From Sambucus nigra (lineage: Eukaryota; Streptophyta; Magnoliopsida; Dipsacales; Adoxaceae), in assembly GCA_949130495.1 (NCBI GenBank), contig OX422215.1, positions 528,595,755 through 528,659,754 of the forward strand: a stretch of DNA of 64,000 nt. Direction: 5' to 3'. Shown piece by piece: positions 36,198 through 47,666 of the stretch. Below the pieces are notes generated by a model that saw only the letters and a program-made list of their open reading frames with translations, ran no database searches and was not told the DNA's origin. Position 1 is the stretch's first letter. The number at the start of each line of letters is the position of its first letter. The translations under genes and the position numbers were made by a program.

Positions 36198-36274
36198 TGA
36201 CAAGGTCAAAACCAGAGATCCGAGAAGTAACAGATAGAATTACTTCTCTCAAATCTCGACATGGCACTGTGTTT

Positions 36275-36335
36275 CATGCGTGAGGTGTCTCGCAAAACGA
36301 AATCCAAACAAGGAACCACCTCGTTACACTACTCC
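36275..36335 (-). repeat. Structured hairpin module, instance 5
   Basis: LTR partner of instance 2, outer arms GAGGT/ACCTC perfect. The inner stem is reduced to TCG/CGA by one change. Confidence 0.75.
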
Positions 36336-37523
36336 TGGGCAATGTCGATCCTAGAGATCCATAATCCTTAACATACAATTTAATACTACCATTACTACGA
36401 AAATTTTAAACTACAAAATGAAAAGAACTAAAAATTTCCAATACTATCCTTGGGATGATGTAACCGAAGTATTCCTTAAATGCGATACATCAACCCCCAA
36501 ATAAATCCGGTACACCATTATCATTCAAGATGTACCCCATAGAAATACCATATCCTTTCATCTAGGATATATAAATATATATATAGGTATTTTATTCTCA
36601 CCATATATATATATATACATACCATCATCCATCCCCATGACCAAGTGTACATACCATATATGATGTACAATGGCCATGCACATAGAATACCCGGCTATAT
36701 ATAGCGCCGATAAAACTGCATCAATGCTATCATCTTCCCAGAGTCCGGCTCACGAAACAACTGGGGACCACCTGGTGGGGATCAACGACACCCACCTCAT
36801 GGTAACTCACACACACGACGTCCCGGGAAGCGGTCATAGATCCAACCGGCAATGAGACGAAACATACCCACCACGTCTCACCCCAAAATATATATATCTA
36901 TATCGTATAATACACAAGGGATGACTATGACCTGGGGAATATCCACACCCTGCTCTATATGCTAGGATGCTCACCCTCTGCGTGGAAACTTCCCAATGAT
37001 AGCATGAGCGGGGTATGCTTAACCACATAAGTATATATATCGCTCACATACGCAATATACATACATCCATATGATCCCATCATATGATCCAATATAATAA
37101 ACCATCATATACGGTTTAAATATCCATACCATGTATGTCCACAACATAAATATATCCATATATTCATATTCTTACATAGATATATGTACATATATTCACA
37201 CATCTCTATATCATTATATATACAAACTAATTCCCGTTCATATGTATAAGATATATAAACCCAACTATAAATATACATAGTCCTTAATATATAAGCCGTC
37301 ACCACAATTTCCATTAAATGTACCTCGATATGTGAATACAATCCCTCACTTGAAACATATTCAATCATTTTTCCTATGATGAATAGTCTCCCAAAACCAT
37401 ATGTATATATATCTATCCAAAAGTACATAATTACCTTAGTACTATTTAACCATAGGCACACACATGACTTAATAGTATAAAACCTCAATTTATTCCAACC
37501 TCATTTCAAGTATTGGAACCTTA

Positions 37524-37680
37524 ATTTTTATTAATATTTTTCATCTTTCCTATTCGTAGTCACGTCTTATGTCCTATTCCATGTGTTCGATACCACACTT
37601 TCTCGAATTATTAGTTACGCAATCGGCTTACACTTGAGCCGATATAAGTACGAACTAAAGACACTTTTAAAGTCCCTTCA
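37524..37680 (+). repeat. Athila-like 3' LTR, last 157 bp
   Basis: Its final 60 or so bases match the 5' LTR end at 23990-24051. It ends TCCCTTCA and is followed at 37681 by the reading frame of element C gag, so this marks the Athila insertion boundary. Confidence 0.75.
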
Positions 37681-38509
37681 TAAAGCCCAAGAAATTGAGG
37701 GTGATGTGAGTGAGGATGAAGACGAGGATACGAAAGACTTGCAAGCTGCTTTCAATGAATTGTATGCAAAAACTTTGAAGATGAATATGGAAAACTTGAA
37801 GTTAGAATCTAAGCTGAAGGAATGTGCCATAGATAATAATAATGATTCTTTGATTGAGGATCTTAGGTAACGTGAGAATATTCTTCGAGAGAAGCTAGAG
37901 TATGTCAAGGGAGAGAGATATAGTTTGTGAGGTTTGATGGAGGATATGAAAAATGAGGTTTTATAGTTTGAGGAGTCTAGACATTTGCTCGAGTCTATAA
38001 TTGGTGAGCTTGAGGAGCGATTGAGAGATTCAAGTAAGGTAATGTTTAATTTGGAGTCTAGTTCAGAAAATCTAGATAAGATGTTAGTCAACGTTCAAAT
38101 CAAGGATGATCGGTGTGGTATTAGCTTCAATGATCATGTTTCACCCATTCCCAAAGCCGAAAGCATGCATGTGATAGATCCACCTAGGAACATTAGGAGA
38201 GAGCTACCAAGGAAGTTTGGGATAGATCCACCTAGAAATATTAGTATTGGACCACCTTTAGGTAACACTCACTGCCATATCTACACTGGCACTCATTGCA
38301 ATATGCAGGGTCATCTTAGGCGATTCTGTTACAAACTTCAAAATGCTCCTCGTAAGTTTAATAATAGACTCACTTCGCTTCCCAAAATCCCCATGCGTCA
38401 TTACACATCTATTTGGGTTAGGAAATTGGACTTAGAGGCTTTTGGACTTTTACTTCATGACTCTCATTTGATTGCACGTGATTCTCCTGGTGTTGGATCT
38501 TTTGGTTGA
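37681..38509 (+). pseudogene. Element C gag C-terminal part
   Basis: Frame 1 to 37870 holds an acidic EDEDEDTKDLQAAFNELYAK stretch and a Glu/Lys heptad region. After two stops the frame from 37985 to 38509 has SIIGELEERLRDSS coiled coil, a degraded zinc knuckle (THCNMQGHLRRFCYKL, first Cys replaced) and HYTSIWVRKLDLE. It resembles Sirevirus gag before pol. The first 30 or so codons of the open frame upstream of 37681 are Athila LTR read-through. Confidence 0.7.
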
Positions 38510-40162
38510 TCGTGTTGGTTGTTTGTCATACGCTAGTTATGCTTCATGATATATCTTTGCTAGTGTTATGACATGTGTACTTTTTATATTACATTTTTCT
38601 TTTATTGAGGCTTATTTGAAAAAATATAAAAATATATTTGGTTTTATATATTTTTTTGAAAATACAAAATGATTTTATTTTTGAAAAATATTTTAAAAAT
38701 TTCAGAGAGATTTTCGATGCTGGTATGGCATATTGGTGTGTTTGAATTCATTTCATTCTGTACTTTCCATGTATCTAGGACATTTTGTTATGACTTTAAA
38801 TGCTTAGATTGTTCTTAACCATGTTTATGGAGTTGTTTCGACATTGATTTGCTTTATGGATTCGACTTTGTATTTTCCTCCGCACACACATGCATGAGCT
38901 TATTGGATTTTGACTTCATAATGTACATTTGAGCTTCGTGAGATGTTCTCCTATGAATCTTATCATCTACATATTTATTTGACTATGGAGGATTTGTTCA
39001 TGTAAGAAGCTTTGCCCGTGAGGATTTCGTTTTGTATTCAAAATATGATGTGTGCATGGGAAAGGGACGCGAGAGAATAATAATCTCGTCGTGAAATCCA
39101 CCGTTTAAAAGAGCCCGAAAAAACCAAGATTATAAAAAGAATAACATGACAAAAAGTGGGAAATTAGTTTAGTTTGATATATTCATTCAAATGAAAAGAA
39201 AAGACATATTTTGAGGGAGTTTGTATTGAAGTATCAAAGGGTTTGCACAATGAAAATGTATCATAGTTAAGGTTATTTTGTCACGACGCCATTGATTTCT
39301 AGAATCATTAAAATTCTAGGCTTGTGTGCATTGTGCTTGTTTTGTTTATTAAGTTCAACTTTATTTGTCACTTGAGCCTAAAGCTTAGTTTGATAAAGTT
39401 TTGCGGTCAATTATAACTTCTTGAACATATTTGAATGGTTGGGTTATTGTTTCTAGTTCACGCCCATTCATTCCATTCCATACATTTGGACACATCGATA
39501 CTATGCCAGTGTGTAAAGATTGTGTTTTTTGTGTCATGTTTTGTGGTCCTTTATACCTGTATATGTGTGCCGAATTTACTTAGATATATTTTTCATATAT
39601 TTTATATGGTATGTTTGTTGTATTTGTGAAATTTGGATTTTTTTATAAATTGAAAAATTCTAAAAATAGTTGGTTGTGATTCTTTTGAGTATATCCTTGC
39701 ATGAGTTTAACTGATATATATTTGATATACTTGTCATGACACTCTATATTTAGTTGTGCTTATTCTTTTCCTTGTTTATTCTGGACAAATAAAAAGGGGA
39801 GAAAGAATTATAAATTATGGGGGAGTGAGAACTTGAATTATGGGGGAGATTGGAGAATTGATTTACTTGATTTGATTTATGTTTGTCTGATTTCAAACTC
39901 GATACTTCATGAAGGTATTTTATTTGTTTATTGTGTGTAGTACTTTGACGATCATTTGGAAATCACATTAAAGAAGAGCAAGGATAGCAAAGAGATTTCG
40001 AGATTTCAAAGTTGAAGATTTTGAAGAGAATTTGAAGACTTGCATATTTAGTATCTTTACGGTTTTTGGGTTGCATGTGAGGGTATTATATTTGTATAGG
40101 ATTTTTGTATTGATAATTCAGATTATTTTTATTTTGTACCGGCATAGACATAGGGGGAGATT
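38510..40162 (+). other. Post-gag non-coding zone of element C with polypurine tract array
   Basis: No coding frame. It includes AAAAAGGGGAGAAAG, TTATGGGGGAG and TTATGGGGGAGATT (39791-39853), then the terminal PPT beside the LTR. Blocks such as CACCGTTTAAAAGAGCCCGAAAA match element B. Confidence 0.65.
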
Positions 40163-41020
40163 TGAAAGGACATATTTTCAATAGTCCCTAGGTTACATTG
40201 TGTATGTCATATGCCACTACAACTGTTAAAGCAAGTTCACGATCATTTGTTCAAGACGACGGATCCGAATATCAAGTTTCTTCAACAACGGACATCTAGA
40301 AGATTGATTTTGGTAAGGAATGTGTTTAAGTTTCGTAAATGCTTTACTTTAGTATTGGGATATTTTTTGATTTTTTTAATTAAAATGAGGCAATTTTTCT
40401 AAGTCAAAATAATTTTTGGAAGACCTGTAGGCGAGCTTTTTTTTAAAAAAATTTCCCCTGTCATTCAAACGAAATATGCCTGTTATTCAAACTCCCAAAA
40501 CATCTAGTTTTTGATTCACCAAAACATCCCAATTTTTTTGTGAATAATTAGTGGAACCCAAATACTTTTGTGGAAGTTTATCTTTATAGAGTGCCATTTT
40601 TACTGCTGGATTGCTAGTTCTCGTGGAAGATGATTGTAGACGACTACGGTCATTGGGGATACTCGAGGCTATTCACTGTTGAAGGAAGAGTTGCGGTTCT
40701 TGAGGTTCTTGCTGGAATCTTTGCGGATTTTAGGTTGCGGTCTATGTAGGTTTTCTGCAGAAAATTCATTGCAGATTTCTCTATGTAATTATAAGTTGAG
40801 ATATGCATTATATAGTGAAATAAAAGTTTTTACCCGAAAGGGATTTTTTCTAAAATTGTGCCTTTCCCGGCATGCTTTAGTTACTTAATGATTTGAATCA
40901 TTTAGATGCATGTTTGGGGTTTAAGAAGATAAAATTGGTTTAAATAAATTGATTCTCATATTTGGTGCATAATAGATTTGGAAAAAGGTTGTCTTTAGAT
41001 AAAACACGCACAAAAGGGCC
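40163..41020 (+). repeat. 3' LTR of element C (end approximate)
   Basis: Starts TGAAAGGACATATTTTC after the PPT. A GAAATAAAAGTTTTTACCC block and GAAAGGGATTTTTTC (about 40819-40854) correspond to the poly(A) and turn region of the LTRs of A and B. The 3' boundary near 41020 is a guess because no flanking repeat is visible. Confidence 0.55.
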
Positions 41021-41421
41021 TTCTCAATAACCTTATTAATGTTAGATTATTGTTTTACTTTTCTAAGGGCATTGTAATGTTGTTTGGTTCCGAAGTTACT
41101 TAAATATTTGTATTTTTTTACCGCCTCTATTTCTATTTATATAGCATATCTCCATTTCTTAGTATTAGATATATTATATGTTGGAATTTTTGGTAATTAT
41201 TTAAGTTGATGAAATTAGATTTTGTTCAACTTTAGGGTTCATTTAATATGGGATCTGCACGTCTTTTGAGATGGTTTGAAGGTATAACCCATTATCCCCC
41301 GTGAGGAGTATAACGTGGTATGCTCATATGTATAAAACTATAAATTAATAAATGAGAAATTCTTGTATAAATTACTCACTTGGAACCTGGTATTTGGTTA
41401 AAGTCTTATTTTAAAGCTCTT
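41021..41421. other. Non-coding stretch before duplication copy 2
   Basis: AT-rich, no gene. It lies between the presumed end of element C and the first base matched by copy 1. Whether copy 1 also has this sequence cannot be told because the window starts there. Confidence 0.5.
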
Positions 41422-42083
41422 GTTACACATAGGAAGAATGTGAAAAAAGGGTATAGTATATTATAACCCATCTTGGCTTAAAAGCTTGGTGCCCCTAGGA
41501 TATCCCAACTCTATGAAGAAGGGAGGACCTACATGGGCTCGGATTAACTTCCAAACCCATCTAATCTAGCTCAGCAGGTGATTGGGTCATGGGCCTTGGT
41601 TGGGGAAAACTATTAACTTTGGGGGCTAAATTTTATTGGACTTTTAATTTAATTTATGGGTTTTATTTTCTAGTCTAATTTATTACTTCAGTTTCTAATT
41701 ATTTTATCTCGCCAGTTATGACTGTGGAGATGTTTTATTTTAATAGTTTTATCCAAATAATTGTGACTATTGGAATATTTTCCAACCATTCTTAACCACC
41801 AATTATTTATTATAAATGGGTGGCTTTAGTTTCATTTTTAATTATTAGTTTTTCTCGCAACTTTTGTTTGGGGTTGTCCCGTTTTTTTGTCCAAAAGTAG
41901 AGTTTTTTCCATTTTTGGTTCTCCAGAAGACTTGTAACTTGGAGTGTTACTATTGTATGTTGCGAGTGTTGTATTGTGGGAGATCTTTGTCATTGAGTCC
42001 GTAGAGAACCAACGTGAGGCAAATATTATGTTAAGGTGAGAGTGTCCAATAGTTGCCTTAATCAAATATCATCTTAAGGTCAG

Positions 42084-42997
42084 AGTGAACTTCCACCACA
42101 AAGTAAACCTCTTGGATGCAAGTGGATATTAAAGAGAAATTTGAAAGTTAATGGTCCATTGAAAAATACAAAACTGGACTTGTAGCTAACGACTATAAGA
42201 AAATGGAAGGATTTGATTATTTTGATACTTACTCATCTGTTACGAGAATAATATTCATTCGAATGTTAATTGCTATTGCAGCGTTACATAATCTCAAGAT
42301 ACATCAAATGAATGTAAAATCACCATCTTTAATGGTGAGTTAAACGAAGAGAAACATACGTAACAACCACAAGAGTTAAAAGTTCCATTAAAAGAAAGGA
42401 AGTTTGTAGCCCTGTTAAATCCATTTATGGATTAAAACAAGCACCTAAACAATGGCATGGAAAATCTCACAACAAAATAACATAAAATGGATTTAAAATT
42501 AATGAGTCTAATAAATGTGTTTACATTAAAAACACTACAAGTGATTATGTCATTGTTTGTCTTTATGTAGATCATATGCTTACTATTGGAAATAATAAAA
42601 ATATCATTAAATCTACTAAGATAATCTTGTCCAACTAATTGGATTTGAAAGGTTTCGGTATTGTTGATGTTATATTAGGAATTAAAATTTATAAAACATC
42701 AGATAAACTCTCATTATATTGAAGAGATATTTGATAAGTTTGGTAAATGCAGTGATAACATTCTATAACACCTATTTATCCAAATATTCATTTATATAAA
42801 AATACTGTAAATGGTATATCTAAATTGGAATACTCTCGAATCATCAGTAGTTTAATGTACTCAGCCAGATATTACTTACTCAGTTAACAGAATGAGTAGG
42901 TATACAAGTAATCCCGGTGAAGACCATTGTAAAGCATAATAAGGTTTATTAGATATCTAAGATATATCATTAATAATGTATTTAACTACATCAAATA

Positions 42998-43082
<85 letters not shown>

Positions 43083-43200
43083 TTTTTGTATATACTATAT
43101 ATACAAAAATGGCAAATGTTTTCTTATTGTCATTCTGAAAAGAAAATTTTAATCAATGAAAATAAATGTGGAAGGTATTGTAAAGATTAAAAGGAATCAC
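42084..43200 (+). pseudogene. Ty1/copia RT-RNase H remnant, copy 2
   Basis: Same decayed block order as at 663-1740, with a few extra intact residues (a YFDTYS-like piece is retained). It is interrupted by a much longer TA microsatellite (43005-43080). Confidence 0.8.
43005..43080. repeat. (TA)n microsatellite
   Basis: About 38 TA units. The copy 1 counterpart at 1572-1608 is about half that length. Confidence 0.95.
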
Positions 43201-44864
43201 CCAATGCAAATTTGACTTATATAGTAACTTTTCTTAATAAATGTTTTTTTCTTGAGTTGATTTATTACATGTGTGTATTACAATCTTGCACATGATATTT
43301 AAAGAAAATATGGGATGGTATATATTAACATTATAGCATTTGCACAAAAAATCTAATAGTTTATACTTGCTTCAAATATTATTTAATCCAATAACATTAT
43401 TTTTTTTATTCTTGAAAAAGATCAAATGAAAAATCTTTGCTTGACATGATTGGGAACTATATACCGGGTATTAATATAACTCTTTCTGTAAGTATCCTTC
43501 TAACTCTTTGATCCTCTTAATTCATATAAATGTAGATATGTTTGATTTATATGTGTTTGACAAAATTTCTAGGTGAATTTATTTATTTATTTTTAGGCAA
43601 AATTTTATCTTCTACACCAACCATTCATAAATGTCGTCTATATGACCGTAAGCATGGCATTTAGAAAATTACAAATACATGTTAACAGAAGATCTACAAA
43701 CAGCTCGTGCATCGCTCGGGTCAAAAATCTAATTTATGTATAAATGGTGTCTCTTAGTGTTGCTTTTCCACGTGACTTAAAACTCTATGTGCAATGAAGA
43801 TAAAATACACTCACCCTTATTAGGCTCAACCCCATTCACATGCCCCTCCATCTGACTCTAAAATGCAAACTCCTTTTCACCTTCCATCAAATTTAATGAA
43901 CATTTTCGTCTGCACTTTTTTCTATTGGGCATGACATGTGATACATTTGAACCACTTCAAATTCTCAATTTTCGGACACTCATTATTGAACATGCATATT
44001 TCAAGTCATAGGGCACAACATATCTATATAACAATGTAGGCAACATATTTCAAAGTGTAATAAAACCATGCTTAGGAACTTAAATTAATGCTTAGTGATG
44101 TTTTTTTTTAAAATTTTAGTTTCTAAGAATAGCTTTACTACAAGAGTTGTATTACTTTATGGAGGTGATATCTATTTATACGGTTCAAATAATTTAGCAT
44201 TGCATGTGTGATGAGTGTTTTGCACCAAATCAATATTATCTAGGGGTTTTAAATTGTCTGCGCATTGAGCCTAGTATTAACTATTAACTGGATCCGCCTA
44301 AAACATCTTCGCATAAATGAAAGAGAGATATTTGTGTCCTAAAAATAGGTCCTGCTCTGTGTCAATGTGTCATTATTTGAGATCCTCGGGTTGAAGCGGA
44401 AATAGGAGCAACGATACATCGGCCTGGATAAAATAAATAGAAAAAACAATGTTAGGAAGACATTTTGTCATTGTCACATTGGTTGGTGCGTGGATCAAAT
44501 GAGTTCCATTAAAATCATATTAAAAAACATCACCCAATGTGGCGAAGACTCATCACTCGGTTCCAAAACAAGGTTAGAAAACTGGGTCTCCCTACTATTT
44601 AAAAAAAACATGAAATTTATCAAATCCATCACAGGTTGACCCACAATATTTTTGAAACACTTTACAGAAAATTGTAAATGCCCTATAAAATTAATAAAAT
44701 GACTTGTAAAATGAGAATATGAGGAGAAAAATTATTCAAAATTTTTTTGAAGCACTAATATCAGAAAACATATGAAATCTTCACACAAATATGTATTCAA
44801 TTCTATATGGTTAATGGGAATGAAAAAAAAACTTTATGGTTAATAAATTTACCCAGTTTCTTAC
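43201..44864. other. Non-coding stretch downstream of MYB copy 2
   Basis: Equivalent of 1741-3392, including the foldback at about 44056-44140. No third MYB exon recognised. Left of 41422 only retroelement sequence follows, so copy 2 probably lacks one. Confidence 0.45.
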
Positions 44865-45051
44865 CTCAGTAGACGGTGGTGGTGGCGGCGGCAAAATCCT
44901 TGAAAAACTCCTTTGTCTATTATACCAAAAATTCTTCACATCATTATCCGTCCTTCCGAGAAAATACGTCGCAATCCGCGACCATTTATTCCCAAACTTC
45001 AGTTGAAGATCAATCACCAACCTCTCCTCCTCTGCCGAAAACTTCACCCGA
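44865..45051 (-). CDS. DUO1-like exon 2 (MYB R3), copy 2
   Basis: 187 nt, acceptor CAAAGCAG before 45051, donor GTAAGA at 44864. It keeps KFS as in DUO1 proteins but has lost the Pro of YLPG. Confidence 0.75.
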
Positions 45052-46668
45052 CTGCTTTGAAGTAAATAAAAGAAAAAAAAACATCATATGCATTTTCAAC
45101 AAATGTACACATGCACAAACTAAAATCAAGAAAACCCAGGGATGAAACCAGGATTTAATCTTTGGTATATATCAACAAAAAACTATAAATTTTTTGAAAA
45201 ACAAAGAAAATCTTTATTAAAAGGAATATCAAAACTTTATCAGAATTGCACTTCGTGTGTCTTCAAATCATGAAATCCATCGATAATAACGAAACAAATT
45301 TTTTTTTTTATAAAACAGTTTTTTGGTAACATTTTTTTGGAAATGTTTGATTTTTTATTTTTTCCAAATAGGTATTTTATAAAGTCATTTTGTATAAGGT
45401 GTTACAAAAAACATTTATATTCTATTTTAAAAAAGTCAACTTTTTTTAAATAATGAAATAATCTTTTTTTCTTAAAACTTTTTTACAAAACATGTGTTTT
45501 AAAATAAGTTATATCCAAATATTTTGTAATAAAAAAATAATGTAGTGGGGAATTGTTTTTTTGTATACTTTTTACAACAAAAGTTTATAAAAAACTATAG
45601 CTTGTTATCAAATTAGATGGTAATAATATTTTAGAGGGGCAAAAGAGTCATTTACTTTCCCTTCTAATTAGTGCCAAATGTGTTATTAACGGATTTCATT
45701 ACAAATGGTCCTCAAATATTAATATAAGAAACAATGATACAATTAAAAATAAGGAAGAATAAGTGCACTCCAAATTACAAATAACTTTAAAAAGTTTGTA
45801 GAATGTATTAATTAAATAAAGTAACTTGTGCGTGACAGAGGGAAAAAAAACTTACAAATGGCTTGCTTTATAGGAGGTTGTTTTTATTTTTTTTAGGATC
45901 AAATACCGAAAAGTCTCTCAAACATTTTTTTTAGTACACATTTAGTCCAATCCTTTTATTTTGTACCAAAAAGTCCCTTATTCTTATATCTTTAAAGGTG
46001 TGCGCCAGCGGTATGATAAAACTTTTTTGTCATGGTGAAGAACTTAAAAAGGCCTGAACTAAACGTGTATTAAAAAAAGTTCGAAAGACTATTTGATATA
46101 TGCATTTTTTAAGCAGATAAAGAAGAAGAGGAAAAATTCGTTAAATAATTAAGATGCTGGAGAAGTGGTTGGGAAAAAAGGGCTCTCACTTTATAGGCGG
46201 ATGGACTCAGTTATAAATTGAAGACGTGTTGTAGAATAAAAGATAAATACCTATTCCATATTTTTAGACCTTATACTTTCGAAAGTGTACCCGTACTCAT
46301 AGATACACACATATATCATAAAGCAGCAATAGAGAAATTCAGATCTTTGGGGGGGGGGGGGGAGTAGTGTTAATTTATAAAATAAAATAAAATAAAAACA
46401 GTGTTAAAATATATATTCAGTCCGTCCAAAACAAAAAATTCAGCGCACCCCTAATAGAATTTTTGATGATTTTTCTCAAAATAATTTAAATAATCTTAAG
46501 ATAGTCTATTCTGACGCGAATTCCTGGATCCGCCACTGCCACTGGGAGCCCCTATGTGGCTTCGTGATCATCAATATCTATTTACATGTTACATATACAG
46601 TAAGATATATACCAACACACACATGCGTATATAAAACAAATTTGAGAGAGATGGTGTGAAAATAATAC

Positions 46669-46874
46669 TTTTTTAAGTTGGGTCGAAGTTTATTGAACCA
46701 TTGGACGCGACAAGAATTTCCAGTACGTTGTAAGAGGCCTTTGGATCGAATGAAGCTCCAGTATCTGGGGCCATATTTGTTGACATGATTAATGAGCACC
46801 TCATCTTCTTCTGCTTTCCATGGCCCTTTTCTTATTTCTCCGATTTCACCAACTGACAATCTATTCGCTTCCAT
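46669..46874 (-). CDS. DUO1-like exon 1 (MYB R2), copy 2
   Basis: 206 nt from ATG at 46874. Donor GTATTA begins at 46668. Four base differences from copy 1, three of which change residues. Confidence 0.75.
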
Positions 46875-46992
46875 TCAATCACAAATGCATAGATTTTTGT
46901 ATGCCTTTGTTTTTGTTTCGTCAAACCGACTACAAAAGCAAATATGCAACTCAGCCTTTGTTTTTAAATATTGTAAAATAAAAAAAAATAAT

Positions 46993-47560
46993 AAGTTTAA
47001 AAATAAGGGGTGCCACTAGCGCGGACATTTAAAAATAAGAGAATATTGAATAAATGGGTGTTTGAGGAACTAAATGGGATAAAAATAATAATAATAATAA
47101 AAAAATTCTTATTAAAATAGTTTTTTTTAAAACTTAAACAGCTTTAAGAAATACAAAAAGTATTTTAACTGATTTAAAAAAAATGAAGTTTAAAAATAAG
47201 GGGTGTCGCTGGCACGGACCTTTAAAAATAAGAGAATATTACGTAAATAGGTGTTTGAGGGACTAAATGAGTTAAACATAATAATTTTTTTTTATTAGAA
47301 TTGTTTTTTTAACTTAAACAGTTTTAAGAAATAAAAAACTATTTTCAATATTGTAAAATAAAAAAAAAATTAAGTTTAAAAATAAGGGGTGCCGCTGGCG
47401 TAGATCTTTAAAAATAAGAGAATATTGAGTAAATGAGTGTTTGGGAAACTAAATGAGTTAAAAATATATATTTTTTAAAATTCTTATTAAAATAGTTTTG
47501 TTTTTAAAAAATATATTTTTATTGAAAATACGAATTTATATTTTTTTGAAAAAAATTCTT
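46993..47560. repeat. Tandem repeat, copy 2 (three units)
   Basis: Units start at 46993, 47185 and 47372 and match those at 6051, 6241 and 6427. The sequence just upstream joins directly to the MYB flank, lacking the 0.45-kb segment of copy 1. Confidence 0.8.
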
Positions 47561-47629
47561 TAAAAAAATAAAGTGCTAACTAGATAAATGAGGTGCCAAT
47601 TATACAAATAAGGACAAATGAGGTTGCCA

Positions 47630-47666
47630 ACTAGACAACCCGGTAGTAGCTCCCGGGTTGTCTAGT
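47630..47666. repeat. Hairpin with 14-bp arms, copy 2
   Basis: Same arms as 6685-6721 with one loop difference, again ending CTAGT. Confidence 0.75.

Larger units (their letters stand above)
29496..37523 (-). mobile_element. Del/Tekay-type long-LTR element, non-autonomous (LARD-like)
   Basis: Minus-strand element. The 3' LTR (33442-29496) starts TGTAACAACCCTCG after a polypurine tract GTAAGGGGGGAAGTG and ends GGGTTGTGACA. The 5' LTR (37523-35128) ends the same way and is followed by AGTATCAGAGCATCAGG, a tRNA-Met primer site with one mismatch. The 5' LTR lacks its first 1.4 kb or so. The internal region is only about 1.7 kb with no pol or gag I can see. Very long LTRs with a short non-coding interior fit a large retrotransposon derivative mobilised in trans. 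Confidence 0.75.
35128..37523 (-). repeat. 5' LTR of the long-LTR element, truncated
   Basis: 2396 bp matching 29496-32004. Beyond 37523 the sequence is Athila LTR, not the expected remaining 1.4 kb. The outer end is therefore lost and no target-site duplication can be read. The left flank is TCTTA (29491-29495). Confidence 0.8.
23977..37680 (+). mobile_element. Athila-like Ty3/gypsy element, split by a later insertion
   Basis: A 75-bp LTR end (23977-24051) precedes a primer binding site with GCGCCGTTGC (about 24053-24070). Then come gag, protease, a long non-coding 3' part, the polypurine tract AGTTATGGGGG (about 28031-28041) and a 3' LTR 28042-29495 that resumes at 37524-37680 after an 8-kb insertion. 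The last 60 or so bases of the two LTRs match (CTTACACTTGAGCCGATATAA...TTTTAAAGTC...TCA). No RT, RNase H or integrase was found between protease and PPT. The 3' end abuts element C at 37681. Confidence 0.75.
37681..41020 (+). mobile_element. Sirevirus-like copia element C, pol-less, 5' truncated
   Basis: Plus-strand element whose 5' part is lost at the Athila insertion. Order: acidic and coiled-coil gag part, zinc knuckle, a WVRK end, then directly the post-pol region, repeated GGGGAG tracts (39791-39853), final PPT ACATAGGGGGAGATT (about 40149-40162) and 3' LTR. Collinear with element A after gag. No pol sequence. Confidence 0.7.
44865..46874 (-). pseudogene. DUO1-like: DUO1-like R2R3-MYB gene, copy 2
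   Basis: Exon 1 46874-46669 and exon 2 45051-44865 keep the same start, splice sites and phases as copy 1. Changes peculiar to this copy include WSFIRS for WSSIRS, CRVQW for CRVRW, and YFLGRTDND for YLPGRTDND. Each alters a residue conserved in DUO1 and most R2R3-MYBs. By eye the 393 exonic bases differ from copy 1 at 11 sites, nine of them amino-acid changing. No exon 3 is seen before retroelement sequence. I read it as a pseudogene. Confidence 0.75.

Noticed and set aside
30542..36335. Regular hairpin modules as a CRISPR-like array
   Set aside because: Spacing is irregular, the repeats sit in LTRs, and this is a plant genome.
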